Below, one piece after another: positions 9,519-18,106 of a stretch of DNA of 51,542 nt. Below the pieces are notes generated by a model, which saw only the letters and a list, made by a program, of their open reading frames with translations, did not search any database and had not been told where the DNA came from. Position numbers and translations under genes: made by a program. Every line of letters begins with the position of its first letter. Position 1 is the first letter of the stretch. Source of the DNA: Clostridiales bacterium (GTDB lineage: Bacteria > Bacillota > Clostridia > Lachnospirales > Lachnospiraceae); assembly GCA_003343625.1 (NCBI GenBank), contig QAKV01000027.1, positions 1 through 51,542 of the forward strand. Direction: 5' to 3'.

Positions 9519-10229
9519 TCAGGTATTCGGAGAAGTCATCGCGCTTCCCGGAATCGTTGTCACAGAGGTCCCCTTCGCGATCACAAATACCACATTCGCA
9601 TAATCCCCAAAGGACGGAATGGAAATTGCGATAGCGCCGTTTTGGATCACCACCGGAAGCGCAATCCAGCTTCCGTCCGCTCTCCGATAGAAGGCCTGTA
9701 TCGTCTCGCCCGCCCGAAGCTCGTTCTTTCCCAGAATCTCCTGTACCGTAAACGCAGGCGCAACCGCACCGTTAATGGACAACAGGTTGTCCGCCTGATC
9801 CCGGACGCTGATCAGAACGTTTTTGATCACGTTCAGGTTGCCCTGACTGTCCGTCATGTTCAGTGTCTGTTTTCCGGTATAATTAAAAATCTGCATCACA
9901 GGCGACGCCATAGCTGCGGAAAGCTCCGCCGCCGACTGCTGCAGCTGTGCTGCCGATACCGGCTCTACTACCAGCCGCACTGCTCCCGTATCCACAGTCT
10001 GTCCCGCTGCGTTCCGGAAGGTAGTTCCTCCCAGAACCGCAGAACGGTCCGAGGATACGCCTGCAGTCAGGGTCGCCGTTGTGGGCGCTGTTTCCAGAAC
10101 CGCAGAATCATCAATGACGATCTGGGCGCCCGGCGTCCCCACAATGGAAGGACTGGGCGCAGCCCATACGGGCAGGCTCATGGAAAAGACCAGAATGGCA
10201 GTTAAAACTGCCGTCGCTTTCTTTTTCAT
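9519..10229 (-). CDS. Secreted protein of unknown function in capsule operon
   Basis: The 236-residue product has a clear Sec signal peptide (MKKKATAVLTAILVFSMSLP, cleavage likely after VWA-A near residue 24). No transmembrane segment, sortase motif or catalytic motif follows. The mature part is rich in Ala, Val, Thr and Ser and ends in a beta-rich region (ADGSWIALPVV, YANVVFVIAKG). ATG 10229 is nine bases from AGGGG; an ATG at 10238 abuts that site and is less likely. Its position after the LCP and sortase-like genes suggests an envelope role, but I recognise no family. It may interact with the polysaccharide or its ligase. Confidence 0.75.
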   Translation of the reverse strand: MKKKATAVLTAILVFSMSLPVWAAPSPSIVGTPGAQIVIDDSAVLETAPTTATLTAGVSSDRSAVLGGTTFRNAAGQTVDTGAVRLVVEPVSAAQLQQSAAELSAAMASPVMQIFNYTGKQTLNMTDSQGNLNVIKNVLISVRDQADNLLSINGAVAPAFTVQEILGKNELRAGETIQAFYRRADGSWIALPVVIQNGAIAISIPSFGDYANVVFVIAKGTSVTTIPGSAMTSPNT

Positions 10230-10292
10230 CTCAATCATCCCCTTTCAAAATCTGTGTGGCTTCTCTATATCAACGGCAAAAGCCGTCAATAC

Positions 10293-11438
10293 CTATACTT
10301 CTTCATAAAATACCTGTAAAATCAGTTCATACAGGGCCGTTTCATCCGGATAAAACTCTTCGAACTGTTCGCCCATCCGGATTTCTCCCTCCAGGGAATA
10401 TAAGTTGTCCTGACCAAACGTGTAAGAAACGGCCTGCGTCGCCAGATAAACCGCTTCGGATGCGGAAATATCCGTAACCATATAGGGTAAAATCTCTGTG
10501 TACAACTTCGCCGGAAGGGTCAGATCCTGTACCACGGCCTTTTTGGCCTGCAGGGCGAAGGCTTCTAAATACTGTTTCTGCCGTTTCAGTCTCTGTTCTG
10601 CGCTGTGGGGCGCATACATATCCCGGTTCCGGACGAAGGAGTAGGCTTCCTGCCCTTCCAGGTGCACCTTCTCATCCCCTTCCCCGATCACCACATCCAC
10701 GCCGCCCACCGCTTCGTTTAGCGGTATGATCACATCCATGTTCATGGCGAAATATCCGTGGATGGGAATCCCGTAAAACAGGTTGGAGACCGCCTCCACC
10801 GTCCTCTCACAGCTTTCCTCCATCCCGTCTCCGTAAGCGTGCTGCAGGGCGATCTGGCCGATCTCCCTGCCCAGATAGTTTCCTTCCTCATCGTAGACGA
10901 ACAGCTCCGCCATGGTGTCCCGGTTGACGCCGATGACGCTGATTTTCTTTTCGCCCGGATCCATCACCGCCAGAAACAGCGCGTCCGCCTGTCCGCCCCG
11001 GTGCAGATCTTCCGAGGCTTTTGCTTCCCCCGACTTGTCGATGCCCATGCACAGAAAAGTCATCACATCCTCTTGATAGGCATAAGTCTTCCCCTGATAA
11101 CGCAGCATCCCGTCTTTCAGCGGTTCCTGTCCCTCTGCGTCTTCCGGAAGCTCTTCCGCCGCAGAAGTTTCTTCCAAAATCATTCCCTCCGGAAGGGCTT
11201 CCTGTTTTTTCTTCAGTTCCGCCCTGCCGTCATATTCCATCCAGGCATAAGCGCAGACGCCGGCCAAAAGCAGAAAAAGCAATACGCCGGCCGCGATCAG
11301 CGCAGCAAACGCCAGCCGTTTTCCCAAAGTACGGCTTCGGTTCGGCTTTCTGTTTCTGCCGGACCTGTGCCGTTTCCTCCTCTTCCTGCTCTTTTCGCGG
11401 GTCGTTTCCGCCTCACGGATTCTTGTTTCACCCTTCAA
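10293..11438 (-). CDS. LytR-CpsA-Psr (LCP) family glycopolymer ligase
   Basis: A 381-residue membrane-anchored LCP protein. A very basic N-tail (about 35 residues) precedes a membrane helix (LAFAALIAAGVLLFLLLAGV) and an extracytoplasmic domain with GIDKSG, GGQADALFLAVMDP and ISVIGVNRDTM near residues 135-185. The VRNRDMYAPHSAEQRLKRQK segment supplies the conserved arginines that bind the lipid pyrophosphate. LCP enzymes attach capsule or teichoic polymers to peptidoglycan. I chose a TTG start at 11438. It has GGAGG at 11448-11452, nine bases upstream, and it overlaps the sortase-like gene by 11 bases. Upstream in-frame codons lack a site and run deep into that gene. It likely anchors the polysaccharide made here. 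Confidence 0.85.
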   Translation of the reverse strand: MKGETRIREAETTREKSRKRRKRHRSGRNRKPNRSRTLGKRLAFAALIAAGVLLFLLLAGVCAYAWMEYDGRAELKKKQEALPEGMILEETSAAEELPEDAEGQEPLKDGMLRYQGKTYAYQEDVMTFLCMGIDKSGEAKASEDLHRGGQADALFLAVMDPGEKKISVIGVNRDTMAELFVYDEEGNYLGREIGQIALQHAYGDGMEESCERTVEAVSNLFYGIPIHGYFAMNMDVIIPLNEAVGGVDVVIGEGDEKVHLEGQEAYSFVRNRDMYAPHSAEQRLKRQKQYLEAFALQAKKAVVQDLTLPAKLYTEILPYMVTDISASEAVYLATQAVSYTFGQDNLYSLEGEIRMGEQFEEFYPDETALYELILQVFYEEV

Positions 11439-12189
11439 AATCCCGTTCCTCCGACACCAGGACCGCCTGCACCAGATAGCGTTTCTGCGGTTCTCCCTCA
11501 ACCCCTGTGGATAGCGTGAGGATCCGGTCCTCCGCCGTCACCTCCGCGTCCGGATTCAAAAAAACATCCATTTTCCGCTGGTTTAAAATCTCGGCAAGAT
11601 AGACGGAAAACACGTCCGGATTCCAGAAGTCCCAGTTCATCAGAAGATGCCTGTCATCGAAAGGATAGGCTGCAAAAACCTGATATTCCAGCATCTCATC
11701 GCCCGTATAGACGAGGATTTCGGAATGGGAATCGAAAAAATCCCGGTCCTGATACTGGTGTAGTCCGCCGAAACGTTTTGCGGTATTCCGCCCGTAAACC
11801 ACCGTATTGGGGTCGCCGAAGTCCTTGCTGTTGTAGTATTCGGTGTAGATACAGCCGTCCTCGTCTTCGTTTCCGAAAAAGTCGTGGCTCAGATACCAGG
11901 AAAGATCTTCCGACGGCTGCACCAGCGGAAAGCTCATCTCCGTGTCCGGAATATCCAGCCAGGCATAGCATTCCGGATTGTATTGCTGGAGTTCGGGAAG
12001 GTTCAGCCGGTTGGATTCGGTGAGAAAGTCGGCCAGGATGAGGGAAGGGGGCCGAGATACAGCGATCCCCTCTTCCGCTGTCGATTGCTCATTTGTTCCG
12101 GATGCCGTCGAATGCTGACATGCAGAACACATAAGGAAGACAGCCGTTACCAAGAAGACTTTTCCTCCCAGCTGCCGAATCTTTTTCAT
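11428..12189 (-). CDS. Sortase-B-fold lipoprotein lacking catalytic His and Cys (pseudosortase)
   Basis: A 253-residue protein with a class B sortase fold. It has NPECYAWLDIPDTEMSFPLV (about 71), YLSHDFFG (99-106), DPNTVVYGRN (126-135), FFDSHSEI and RILTLSTG (222-229). In active sortases the YGRN motif reads YGHN and LSTG reads LSTC. Here the catalytic His is Arg134 (CGG) and the nucleophile Cys is Gly229 (GGG), while the third active-site Arg appears kept at 237. The N-terminus ends FLMCSACQ, a lipoprotein-like signal, instead of the usual membrane anchor. ATG 12189 has AAGGA nine bases upstream. It should be enzymatically dead as a transpeptidase and may act as a scaffold or binding partner for the coupled LCP protein. 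Confidence 0.82.
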   Translation of the reverse strand: MKKIRQLGGKVFLVTAVFLMCSACQHSTASGTNEQSTAEEGIAVSRPPSLILADFLTESNRLNLPELQQYNPECYAWLDIPDTEMSFPLVQPSEDLSWYLSHDFFGNEDEDGCIYTEYYNSKDFGDPNTVVYGRNTAKRFGGLHQYQDRDFFDSHSEILVYTGDEMLEYQVFAAYPFDDRHLLMNWDFWNPDVFSVYLAEILNQRKMDVFLNPDAEVTAEDRILTLSTGVEGEPQKRYLVQAVLVSEERDFEG

Positions 12190-12194
12190 GTCTG

Positions 12195-13394
12195 TCATTC
12201 CTTTTTCCGATACCACTCGATCACCTTTTTCACCGCCGCGATGACGCTTTCCACGTCTTCATCCGATAACCCATAATAAAGCGGAATACTCATAATATTT
12301 TCATACAGCCGTTCCGCCTCCGGGCATAATCCCGCCGGATATCCCAGCTTTTCATAATAGGAATGCCGGTAAACAGGAAGATAATGGACCTGCGGGCAGA
12401 CATTTTCCGCATACAGGGCGTCGAAAAATTCCCGTCTCGTACAGGTGAGCCGTTCCGGATTGAGCTGGATGATATACAAATGCCGGGCCGTATCGGAATC
12501 CGCAATTTCCTTTTGCACGATCAGCTCCGGGCATTGGGAAAAGGCTTCATCATATCTCTTTACGATTTCCTTTCTCCGTTGGATAAACTGATCCAGTTTC
12601 CCGAGCTGGCTGATCAACAGAGCTGCCTGAAAATCGGTCATCCGGTAATTATATCCCAGCTCCACCTGCTCGTTATACCAGAGGGCATCTGTAGGATGGA
12701 TCATCTCCTCCCTGCGCCTGGTGATCCCATGGGTACGGAGGCGCATCAGGCGATGATACATTTCTTCATCGTTCGTCGTCACCGCGCCGCCCTCTCCTGC
12801 CGTCACAGTCTTAACCGGATGAAAGCTGAACGTCGTCAGATCCGCGATGCTGCCGATCTTTCTTCCCTTATATTTCGTTCCGATAGCGTGGGCTGCGTCT
12901 TCGATCAGCACCAGCTTGTGTTCGTCGCAGATCTGCCGGATCTCGTCCAGTTCTACGGCCTGTCCGGTAAAATCCACCACGACCACCGCCTTCGTCTTTT
13001 CCGTGATGTGGGCCCGGATGCTTTCCGGATCGATATTATAGGTATCCGGACGGATATCCGCGAATACGGGAGTTCCTCCGCAATATAAAATGCAGTTCGC
13101 GGATGCCGCAAAGGTCATGGGCGTGACGATCGCTTCATCCCCTTTTTGAATCCCCGCCGCCATCGCCGCCAGATGCAGCGCGGCAGTCCCGCTGCTGACC
13201 ATCACCGCATATTTCGCCCCGGTCACTTCGCACAGTTTCCGTTCCAGTTCCTCCACTTTCGGCCCGCAGGTCACCAGATCGCTGCGCAGCACGGTTTCCA
13301 CTGCCGTCACATCCTGTTCATCGATATATTGTCTGCCGTAATAAATCGGCTCTGTCCTGACCGGAGTTCCTCCAAAAATCGCAAGCTGTTCCAT
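12195..13394 (-). CDS. DegT/DnrJ/EryC1/StrS aminotransferase, PseC-like
   Basis: A 399-residue PLP enzyme. It carries SSGTAALHLAAMAAGIQKGD, LIEDAAHAIGTKYKGRKIGS and TFSFHPVKTVTAGEGGAVTT. The Lys of HPVK is the Schiff-base residue, and this context is closest to PseC, which makes UDP-4-amino-4,6-dideoxy-N-acetyl-L-altrosamine. It would aminate a UDP-4-keto-6-deoxy-HexNAc. FnlA, encoded three genes upstream, makes a chemically similar keto sugar. The ATG at 13394 gives the expected N-terminus; the TTG at 13421 is the only upstream alternative. GGAG is rather far (about 13 bases) from the ATG. Its stop overlaps the next reading frame. Family certain, product inferred. Confidence 0.85.
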   Translation of the reverse strand: MEQLAIFGGTPVRTEPIYYGRQYIDEQDVTAVETVLRSDLVTCGPKVEELERKLCEVTGAKYAVMVSSGTAALHLAAMAAGIQKGDEAIVTPMTFAASANCILYCGGTPVFADIRPDTYNIDPESIRAHITEKTKAVVVVDFTGQAVELDEIRQICDEHKLVLIEDAAHAIGTKYKGRKIGSIADLTTFSFHPVKTVTAGEGGAVTTNDEEMYHRLMRLRTHGITRRREEMIHPTDALWYNEQVELGYNYRMTDFQAALLISQLGKLDQFIQRRKEIVKRYDEAFSQCPELIVQKEIADSDTARHLYIIQLNPERLTCTRREFFDALYAENVCPQVHYLPVYRHSYYEKLGYPAGLCPEAERLYENIMSIPLYYGLSDEDVESVIAAVKKVIEWYRKKE

Positions 13395-13435
13395 ACTATA
13401 CTGTCTTCTCCTTTCGTCCAATCAGATTCGCAAAA

Positions 13436-14611
13436 TCATTTTCTCCACACCATTTTGTTCACAATGCCCGTATAGGACTGGATGATTTTAACCACCTTTT
13501 CGCTGACATTTTCCTCCACATAGTCCGGCACCGGGATGCCCTCATCGCCCTCTGTATTCATGGCAACCGCGGTATCCACCGCCTGCAGCAGGGAGGTCTC
13601 ATCGATGCCCGCCAGCACAAAGCATCCTTTTTCCATCGCCTCCGGCCGTTCCGTGCTGGTCCGGATGCACACTGCCGGGAAGGGATGCCCTGCGGAGAGG
13701 AAAAAGCTGCTCTCTTCCGGAAGCGTCCCGGAATCCGATACCACCGCAAAGGCGCCCATCTGCAGCCGGTTATAATCGTGAAATCCCAGAGGCTCGTGCC
13801 GGATTACCCTGGAATCCAGCCGGAATCCGGATTGTTCCAGCCGCTTCCTGCTCCTGGGATGACAGGAATACAGGATCGGCATGTCATATCGCTCCGCCAT
13901 CCGGTTTATGGCCGTGAACAGAGATCGAAAATTTTTCTCTGTGTCCAGGTTTTCTTCCCGGTGCGCCGACAACAGAATATAGTTCCTTTCCTCCAGCCCC
14001 AGCTTATGCAAAATATCCGACCGCCGGATTTCGGCCAGATTCTGATGCAGCACCTCCGCCATGGGGGAACCGGTTACGAAAACCCTCTCCTTGGGCAGCC
14101 CGCACTCGTGCAGATATTTTCTGGCATATTCGCTGTAAGCCAGATTCACGTCCGAAATGATATCCACGATTCTCCGGTTCGTTTCCTCCGGGAGGCACTC
14201 GTCTTTGCAGCGGTTTCCCGCCTCCATATGAAAAATGGGAATGTGCAGCCGTTTCGCCGCTATAGCGGACAGACAGCTGTTCGTGTCCCCCAAAATCAGC
14301 AGGGCATCCGGGCAGATACTGCGCATCAGCTTATAGGACGCATCGATAATGTTCCCGATGGTAGCGCCCAAGTCGTCCCCCACGGCATCCAAATACACTT
14401 CCGGATCATCCAGCTTCAGATCGCGGAAAAAAATGCCGTTTAAGTTATAATCATAGTTTTGTCCGGTATGGGCCAGGATACAATCGAAATAGCGTCTGCA
14501 TTTTGTGATCACCGCTCCCAGCCGGATGATTTCCGGACGGGTTCCCACAATGATCAATAATTTCAGCTTCCCGTTGTCCCGGAAGGCGATATCGGAATAA
14601 TCGGTTTTCAT
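13436..14611 (-). CDS. fnlC: UDP-HexNAc 2-epimerase, FnlC/CapG type
   Basis: A 391-residue non-hydrolysing UDP-N-acetylhexosamine 2-epimerase. It has LLIIVGTRPEIIRLGAVI, ILAHTGQNYD, ALLILGDTNS and HMEAGNRCKDECLPEETNRR, plus the C-terminal VVSDSGTLPEESSFF uridine-binding motif. In the CapE-CapF-CapG pathway this enzyme inverts C2 to finish UDP-N-acetyl-L-fucosamine. ATG 14611 forms an ATGA overlap with the stop of the preceding reductase, so the two are translationally coupled. Order and pairing with FnlA and FnlB make CapG/FnlC more likely than housekeeping WecB. Confidence 0.88.
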   Translation of the reverse strand: MKTDYSDIAFRDNGKLKLLIIVGTRPEIIRLGAVITKCRRYFDCILAHTGQNYDYNLNGIFFRDLKLDDPEVYLDAVGDDLGATIGNIIDASYKLMRSICPDALLILGDTNSCLSAIAAKRLHIPIFHMEAGNRCKDECLPEETNRRIVDIISDVNLAYSEYARKYLHECGLPKERVFVTGSPMAEVLHQNLAEIRRSDILHKLGLEERNYILLSAHREENLDTEKNFRSLFTAINRMAERYDMPILYSCHPRSRKRLEQSGFRLDSRVIRHEPLGFHDYNRLQMGAFAVVSDSGTLPEESSFFLSAGHPFPAVCIRTSTERPEAMEKGCFVLAGIDETSLLQAVDTAVAMNTEGDEGIPVPDYVEENVSEKVVKIIQSYTGIVNKMVWRK

Positions 14612-15846
14612 CCTTTGTCTGTCTCTCCTTCCACCGGTTCCCTGTACGTATCCGGATGCTGCGGATCGAAGGGTTCGTTTGCCCACATCAGGGTGACCAG
14701 ATCCTCCGTTTCCGAAAGGTTGATAATATTATGGGTATAGCCCGGCAGCATGTGCACCGCCTCCACCCGTTCCCCGGATACTTCGAAATTCAGTACCGGA
14801 TAGCGTTCGCCGTTTTCATCCACTCCGATTTTTCTTTCCTGAATCAGCCCGTGTCCGGAAACCACGATGAAAAATTCCCACTTACTATGGTGCCAGTGCT
14901 GTCCTTTTGTACTCCCGGGTCTGCTGACATTCACCGAAAACTGGCCGCAGTTTTTCGATTTCAGCAGTTCCGTAAAACTTCCCCTGCTGTCTTCGTTTGT
15001 TTTCAGCGGGAACCGTACTTTGTCCTCCGGCAGATAGGATAAATAAGTGGAGTACAGTTTCTTCACAAAGGAACCCGCAGGGATTTCCGGCATAAACAAA
15101 TCGACAGGCTGCTTTTGAAACCGGCGGAGAAGTTCCACGATCTCTCCCAGTTTCACCTTATGGGAAACGGGAACAAAGCAATATCTTCCTTCCGGATTTT
15201 CCACCGGAAAAACGCCCTCGTATTCGCACCGGTGCTCTTTTCCCTCCAGCGCGTCCAGCAATTCTGCCGTCAGATCATCGATATAGACCAGATCCAGTTC
15301 TACACCCGGGTCGTTCACCTGAATGGGCAGATCGTTGGCCAGATTGCTGCAGAATGTGGCCACGGCGGAGTTGTAATTGGGCCTGCACCATTTTCCAAAC
15401 AGGTTGGGAAAGCGGTAAACCAATACTTTTGCCCCCGTTTCCTGCCCATAGGAAAAGAACAGTTCTTCCCCCGCCAGCTTGGATTTTCCATATTCGGAGC
15501 CGGAATAACGCCCCAGAAGCGTCGCCTGAACGGAAGAGGACAGCATCACCGGACAACGGTTTTTGCACTCTTTTAACCGTTCCAACAGAGTGGAGGAAAA
15601 GCCGAAGTTTCCCTCCATGAATTCCTTCTCCTCTTTCGGCCGGTTCACCCCGGCCAGATGGAAAACGAAATCCGCTTTCCTGCAAAATTCCCTCAATAAC
15701 GTCGGCTCCGTATTCAGATCATATTCAAAAATTTCTTCTATTTCGAGGCCGGGCCTTGTCCGATCCTTTTTCTCCTGTATGTTTTTCAGCGATTGGCACA
15801 GATTCTTTCCTACGAATCCCGCCGCGCCGGTCACCAATACTTTCAT
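14608..15846 (-). CDS. fnlB: UDP-L-FucNAc pathway reductase with cupin domain, FnlB/CapF
   Basis: A 412-residue two-domain protein. Residues about 1-270 form an NAD(P)-binding SDR domain (VLVTGAAGFVGKNLCQSL, FVFHLAGVNRPKEEKEF, SEYGKSKLAGEELF giving Y-x3-K). Residues about 285-405 form a cupin (KGQHWHHSKWEFFIVVSGHG, GYTHNIINLSETEDLVTLMW) whose histidines bind a metal. This arrangement is diagnostic of CapF. The cupin epimerises the FnlA product and the SDR domain reduces it. It overlaps fnlA by four bases and fnlC by four bases. Confidence 0.92.
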   Translation of the reverse strand: MKVLVTGAAGFVGKNLCQSLKNIQEKKDRTRPGLEIEEIFEYDLNTEPTLLREFCRKADFVFHLAGVNRPKEEKEFMEGNFGFSSTLLERLKECKNRCPVMLSSSVQATLLGRYSGSEYGKSKLAGEELFFSYGQETGAKVLVYRFPNLFGKWCRPNYNSAVATFCSNLANDLPIQVNDPGVELDLVYIDDLTAELLDALEGKEHRCEYEGVFPVENPEGRYCFVPVSHKVKLGEIVELLRRFQKQPVDLFMPEIPAGSFVKKLYSTYLSYLPEDKVRFPLKTNEDSRGSFTELLKSKNCGQFSVNVSRPGSTKGQHWHHSKWEFFIVVSGHGLIQERKIGVDENGERYPVLNFEVSGERVEAVHMLPGYTHNIINLSETEDLVTLMWANEPFDPQHPDTYREPVEGETDKG

Positions 15847-16889
15847 TTGTTTTCCCTCTCCAGCGCTTCCCTGACATAATCCGCAGTAAGAATTTTCTGA
15901 ATTGTCCCTTCCACATCCAGGCGGCGGGTGTTATGGGAAGTGTACGCCTGGCTGGCCATGGTCTGAACCTGTCCCTCCACAAAAAATTTATCGTAGTTTA
16001 AGTCCCTGCCGTCCGGAAGAACCCGGTAATAGTCCCCCATATCGATGCTGCGGACGCATTCTTCATTGGTCATCAGCGTTTCGAATAATTTTTCCCCGTG
16101 CCGGGTGCCGATCACGCGGGTTCCCGTATCGCCGAACAGCGTCTGTACCGCTTTTGCCAGATCCCCGATGGTGCTGGCATCCGATTTCTGGACAAACAGA
16201 TCGCCCGGCTCCCCGTGTTCGAAAGCGAACATGACCAGCGCCACCGCCTCGTCCAGATTCATCAAAAAGCGGGTCATTTCCGGATTGGTAATCGTAATGG
16301 GATTGCCCGCCCGAATCTGATCGATGAAAAGCGGGATCACAGATCCCCTGCTGCACATCACATTTCCATAACGGGTACAGCAGATAGTCGTCTTCCCCGC
16401 CGCAACCCTGGCGTTAGCCCCGATCACTTTTTCCATCATGGCTTTGGAAATTCCCATGGCATTGATGGGGTATGCCGCCTTATCCGTGGAGAGGCACACG
16501 ATCTTTTTCACGCCGGCCGCCACTGCCGCATGCAGCACGTTATCCGTTCCCTCCACATTGGTCTTCACCGCTTCCATGGGGAAGAACTCGCAGGAGGGCA
16601 CCTGCTTTAATGCTGCCGCATGGAAAATATAGTCCACTCCCTGCACTGCGTCTTCCACGGAACGCATGTTGCGCACATTGCCGATATAGAACTTCACCTT
16701 TCCCGCCAGATCGGGATGTTTCGCCTGCAGTTCATGGCGCATATCGTCCTGTTTCTTCTCATCCCGGGAAAAGATGCGGATTTCCGCCAGATCGGAATCC
16801 AGGAAGTGCTTGAGCACGGTAGAGCCGAAAGAGCCTGTGCCGCCGGTGATCATCAGGGTTTTGTCTTTAAAAAATTTGGATGTACTCAT
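15843..16889 (-). CDS. fnlA: UDP-GlcNAc 4,6-dehydratase/epimerase, FnlA/CapE
   Basis: A 348-residue short-chain dehydrogenase. It has LMITGGTGSFGSTVLKHFLD, IFSRDEKKQDDMRHEL and FHAAALKQVPSCEFFPMEA. It also has STDKAAYPINAMGISKAMME, where the usual YxxxK is MxxxK, as described for CapE. It starts the route from UDP-GlcNAc to UDP-N-acetyl-L-fucosamine by dehydration at C4/C6 and epimerisation. It sits directly upstream of fnlB and fnlC with four-base overlaps on both sides. Length and motifs are full. Confidence 0.92.
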   Translation of the reverse strand: MSTSKFFKDKTLMITGGTGSFGSTVLKHFLDSDLAEIRIFSRDEKKQDDMRHELQAKHPDLAGKVKFYIGNVRNMRSVEDAVQGVDYIFHAAALKQVPSCEFFPMEAVKTNVEGTDNVLHAAVAAGVKKIVCLSTDKAAYPINAMGISKAMMEKVIGANARVAAGKTTICCTRYGNVMCSRGSVIPLFIDQIRAGNPITITNPEMTRFLMNLDEAVALVMFAFEHGEPGDLFVQKSDASTIGDLAKAVQTLFGDTGTRVIGTRHGEKLFETLMTNEECVRSIDMGDYYRVLPDGRDLNYDKFFVEGQVQTMASQAYTSHNTRRLDVEGTIQKILTADYVREALERENK

Positions 16890-18106
16890 CTATATCCTCC
16901 TATCTCCAGATACCCATCCATCTCATCCATCAGTTCCCTTTTCCCGAAATGCTTCCGGCAATACGCTTCCGCATTCCTTCCCATTTCCTCCAGGCGGGCC
17001 CTGGGTAATTTCATCATCTTTTCTATGCAGTCGGCCAGCCGTTCGGGAGCTCCGATGGGACTGCATACGCCGCAGTCCGCTTCTTCGACAATTCGCTTTG
17101 TTTCCCCTGACGCCGCCGCGAGGATCGGCATGCCGCAGGCCATATAAGACTGAAGCTTGGCCGGAATCGTCTTTTCGAACAGTTCATTTTTCATGAAGGA
17201 GACGAAGGCCGCATCCGCGCAGGCCAACAAAGGCGGAATCCGTTCCGGCGGCTGCCTTTCGATCAAAAGGAACTGATCTTCCACGCCATAGCGTTTCAGC
17301 TGGGACAGGAAATTCACCTTATCTCTGCCATCTCCTACCACAATAAACCGCACGCCCCTGTCCTTCAGAAGCGACGCGGCTTTCGGAAGGATTTCCAATC
17401 CCTGGGCTTTCCCGATATTTCCGGTGAAAATGATCTGAAACTTTCCGTCCGACGGGATTCCGGAAGTAAGGGACGGCTTTTCCTTCCGGTAAAATTCCTC
17501 CGCATATTGAGGCCAATAGCTCACCTTATCAGCATCTTTCGCCCTTTTTTGAATCTCCTGTACGAAACTGGGAGAGGTTGCAAAAATATGATCGCTGTTT
17601 CGGTAGAGATAGGCCACCATCTTTTCGATGGGGCCGATCACCGCCCGATGGTGGATTCCCGTGACGATTTCCACATTTTCAGGCCACAGATCCTGAATAT
17701 ACAAATAACAGGGGATCTTCCGCCTTTTCGCATACCATACCGCGATCAGGCTCTGGGTCATGGGCGATGTTTCAAAATTGAATACGAAATCAGCCCTGAC
17801 CGATGTGAAACTCTTCCATAAGAAACCTGCCGCCGGAAAAGAAAGATAATTGAGGATCAGGCCCAGCGAACTCTTTCCTCTGGGAACCAGCGGAATGCGC
17901 AGGATTTCGACTCCGTTCCAAATCTCTTTGCGCCTTTTCCGCAGCCCGTATCCTGTATAAAAATTCCCCTGCGGGTAGTTGGGAATGCCCGTCAGCACGG
18001 TGACCCGATATCCTCTGCGCACCCACTCCCTGCAGATATCATTGATACGGAACTGTTCCGGATAAAAGTATTGGCTGACGACCAGAATGTGAGCCTTTTT
18101 ATTCAT
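16886..18106 (-). CDS. WbuB-like glycosyltransferase family 4 (probable FucNAc transferase)
   Basis: A 406-residue GT4 opening HILVVSQYFYPEQFRINDIC, the hallmark of the WbuB group. FNFETSPMTQSLIAVWYAKR and YIQDLWPENVEIVTG follow near residues 110-145. The donor domain has FTGNIGKAQGLEILPKAASL and KLQSYMACGMPILAAASGET. WbuB enzymes transfer L-FucNAc from UDP-L-FucNAc to the lipid-linked primer sugar. That fits the fnlABC genes immediately downstream. It would act second, after the initiating transferase. The gene overlaps its upstream neighbour by eight bases. Confidence 0.88.
   Translation of the reverse strand: MNKKAHILVVSQYFYPEQFRINDICREWVRRGYRVTVLTGIPNYPQGNFYTGYGLRKRRKEIWNGVEILRIPLVPRGKSSLGLILNYLSFPAAGFLWKSFTSVRADFVFNFETSPMTQSLIAVWYAKRRKIPCYLYIQDLWPENVEIVTGIHHRAVIGPIEKMVAYLYRNSDHIFATSPSFVQEIQKRAKDADKVSYWPQYAEEFYRKEKPSLTSGIPSDGKFQIIFTGNIGKAQGLEILPKAASLLKDRGVRFIVVGDGRDKVNFLSQLKRYGVEDQFLLIERQPPERIPPLLACADAAFVSFMKNELFEKTIPAKLQSYMACGMPILAAASGETKRIVEEADCGVCSPIGAPERLADCIEKMMKLPRARLEEMGRNAEAYCRKHFGKRELMDEMDGYLEIGGYR

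Noticed and set aside
11436..11501. LCP start at 11501
   Set aside because: It would place 21 residues inside the sortase-like gene with no ribosome site, whereas the TTG at 11438 has GGAGG nine bases upstream.
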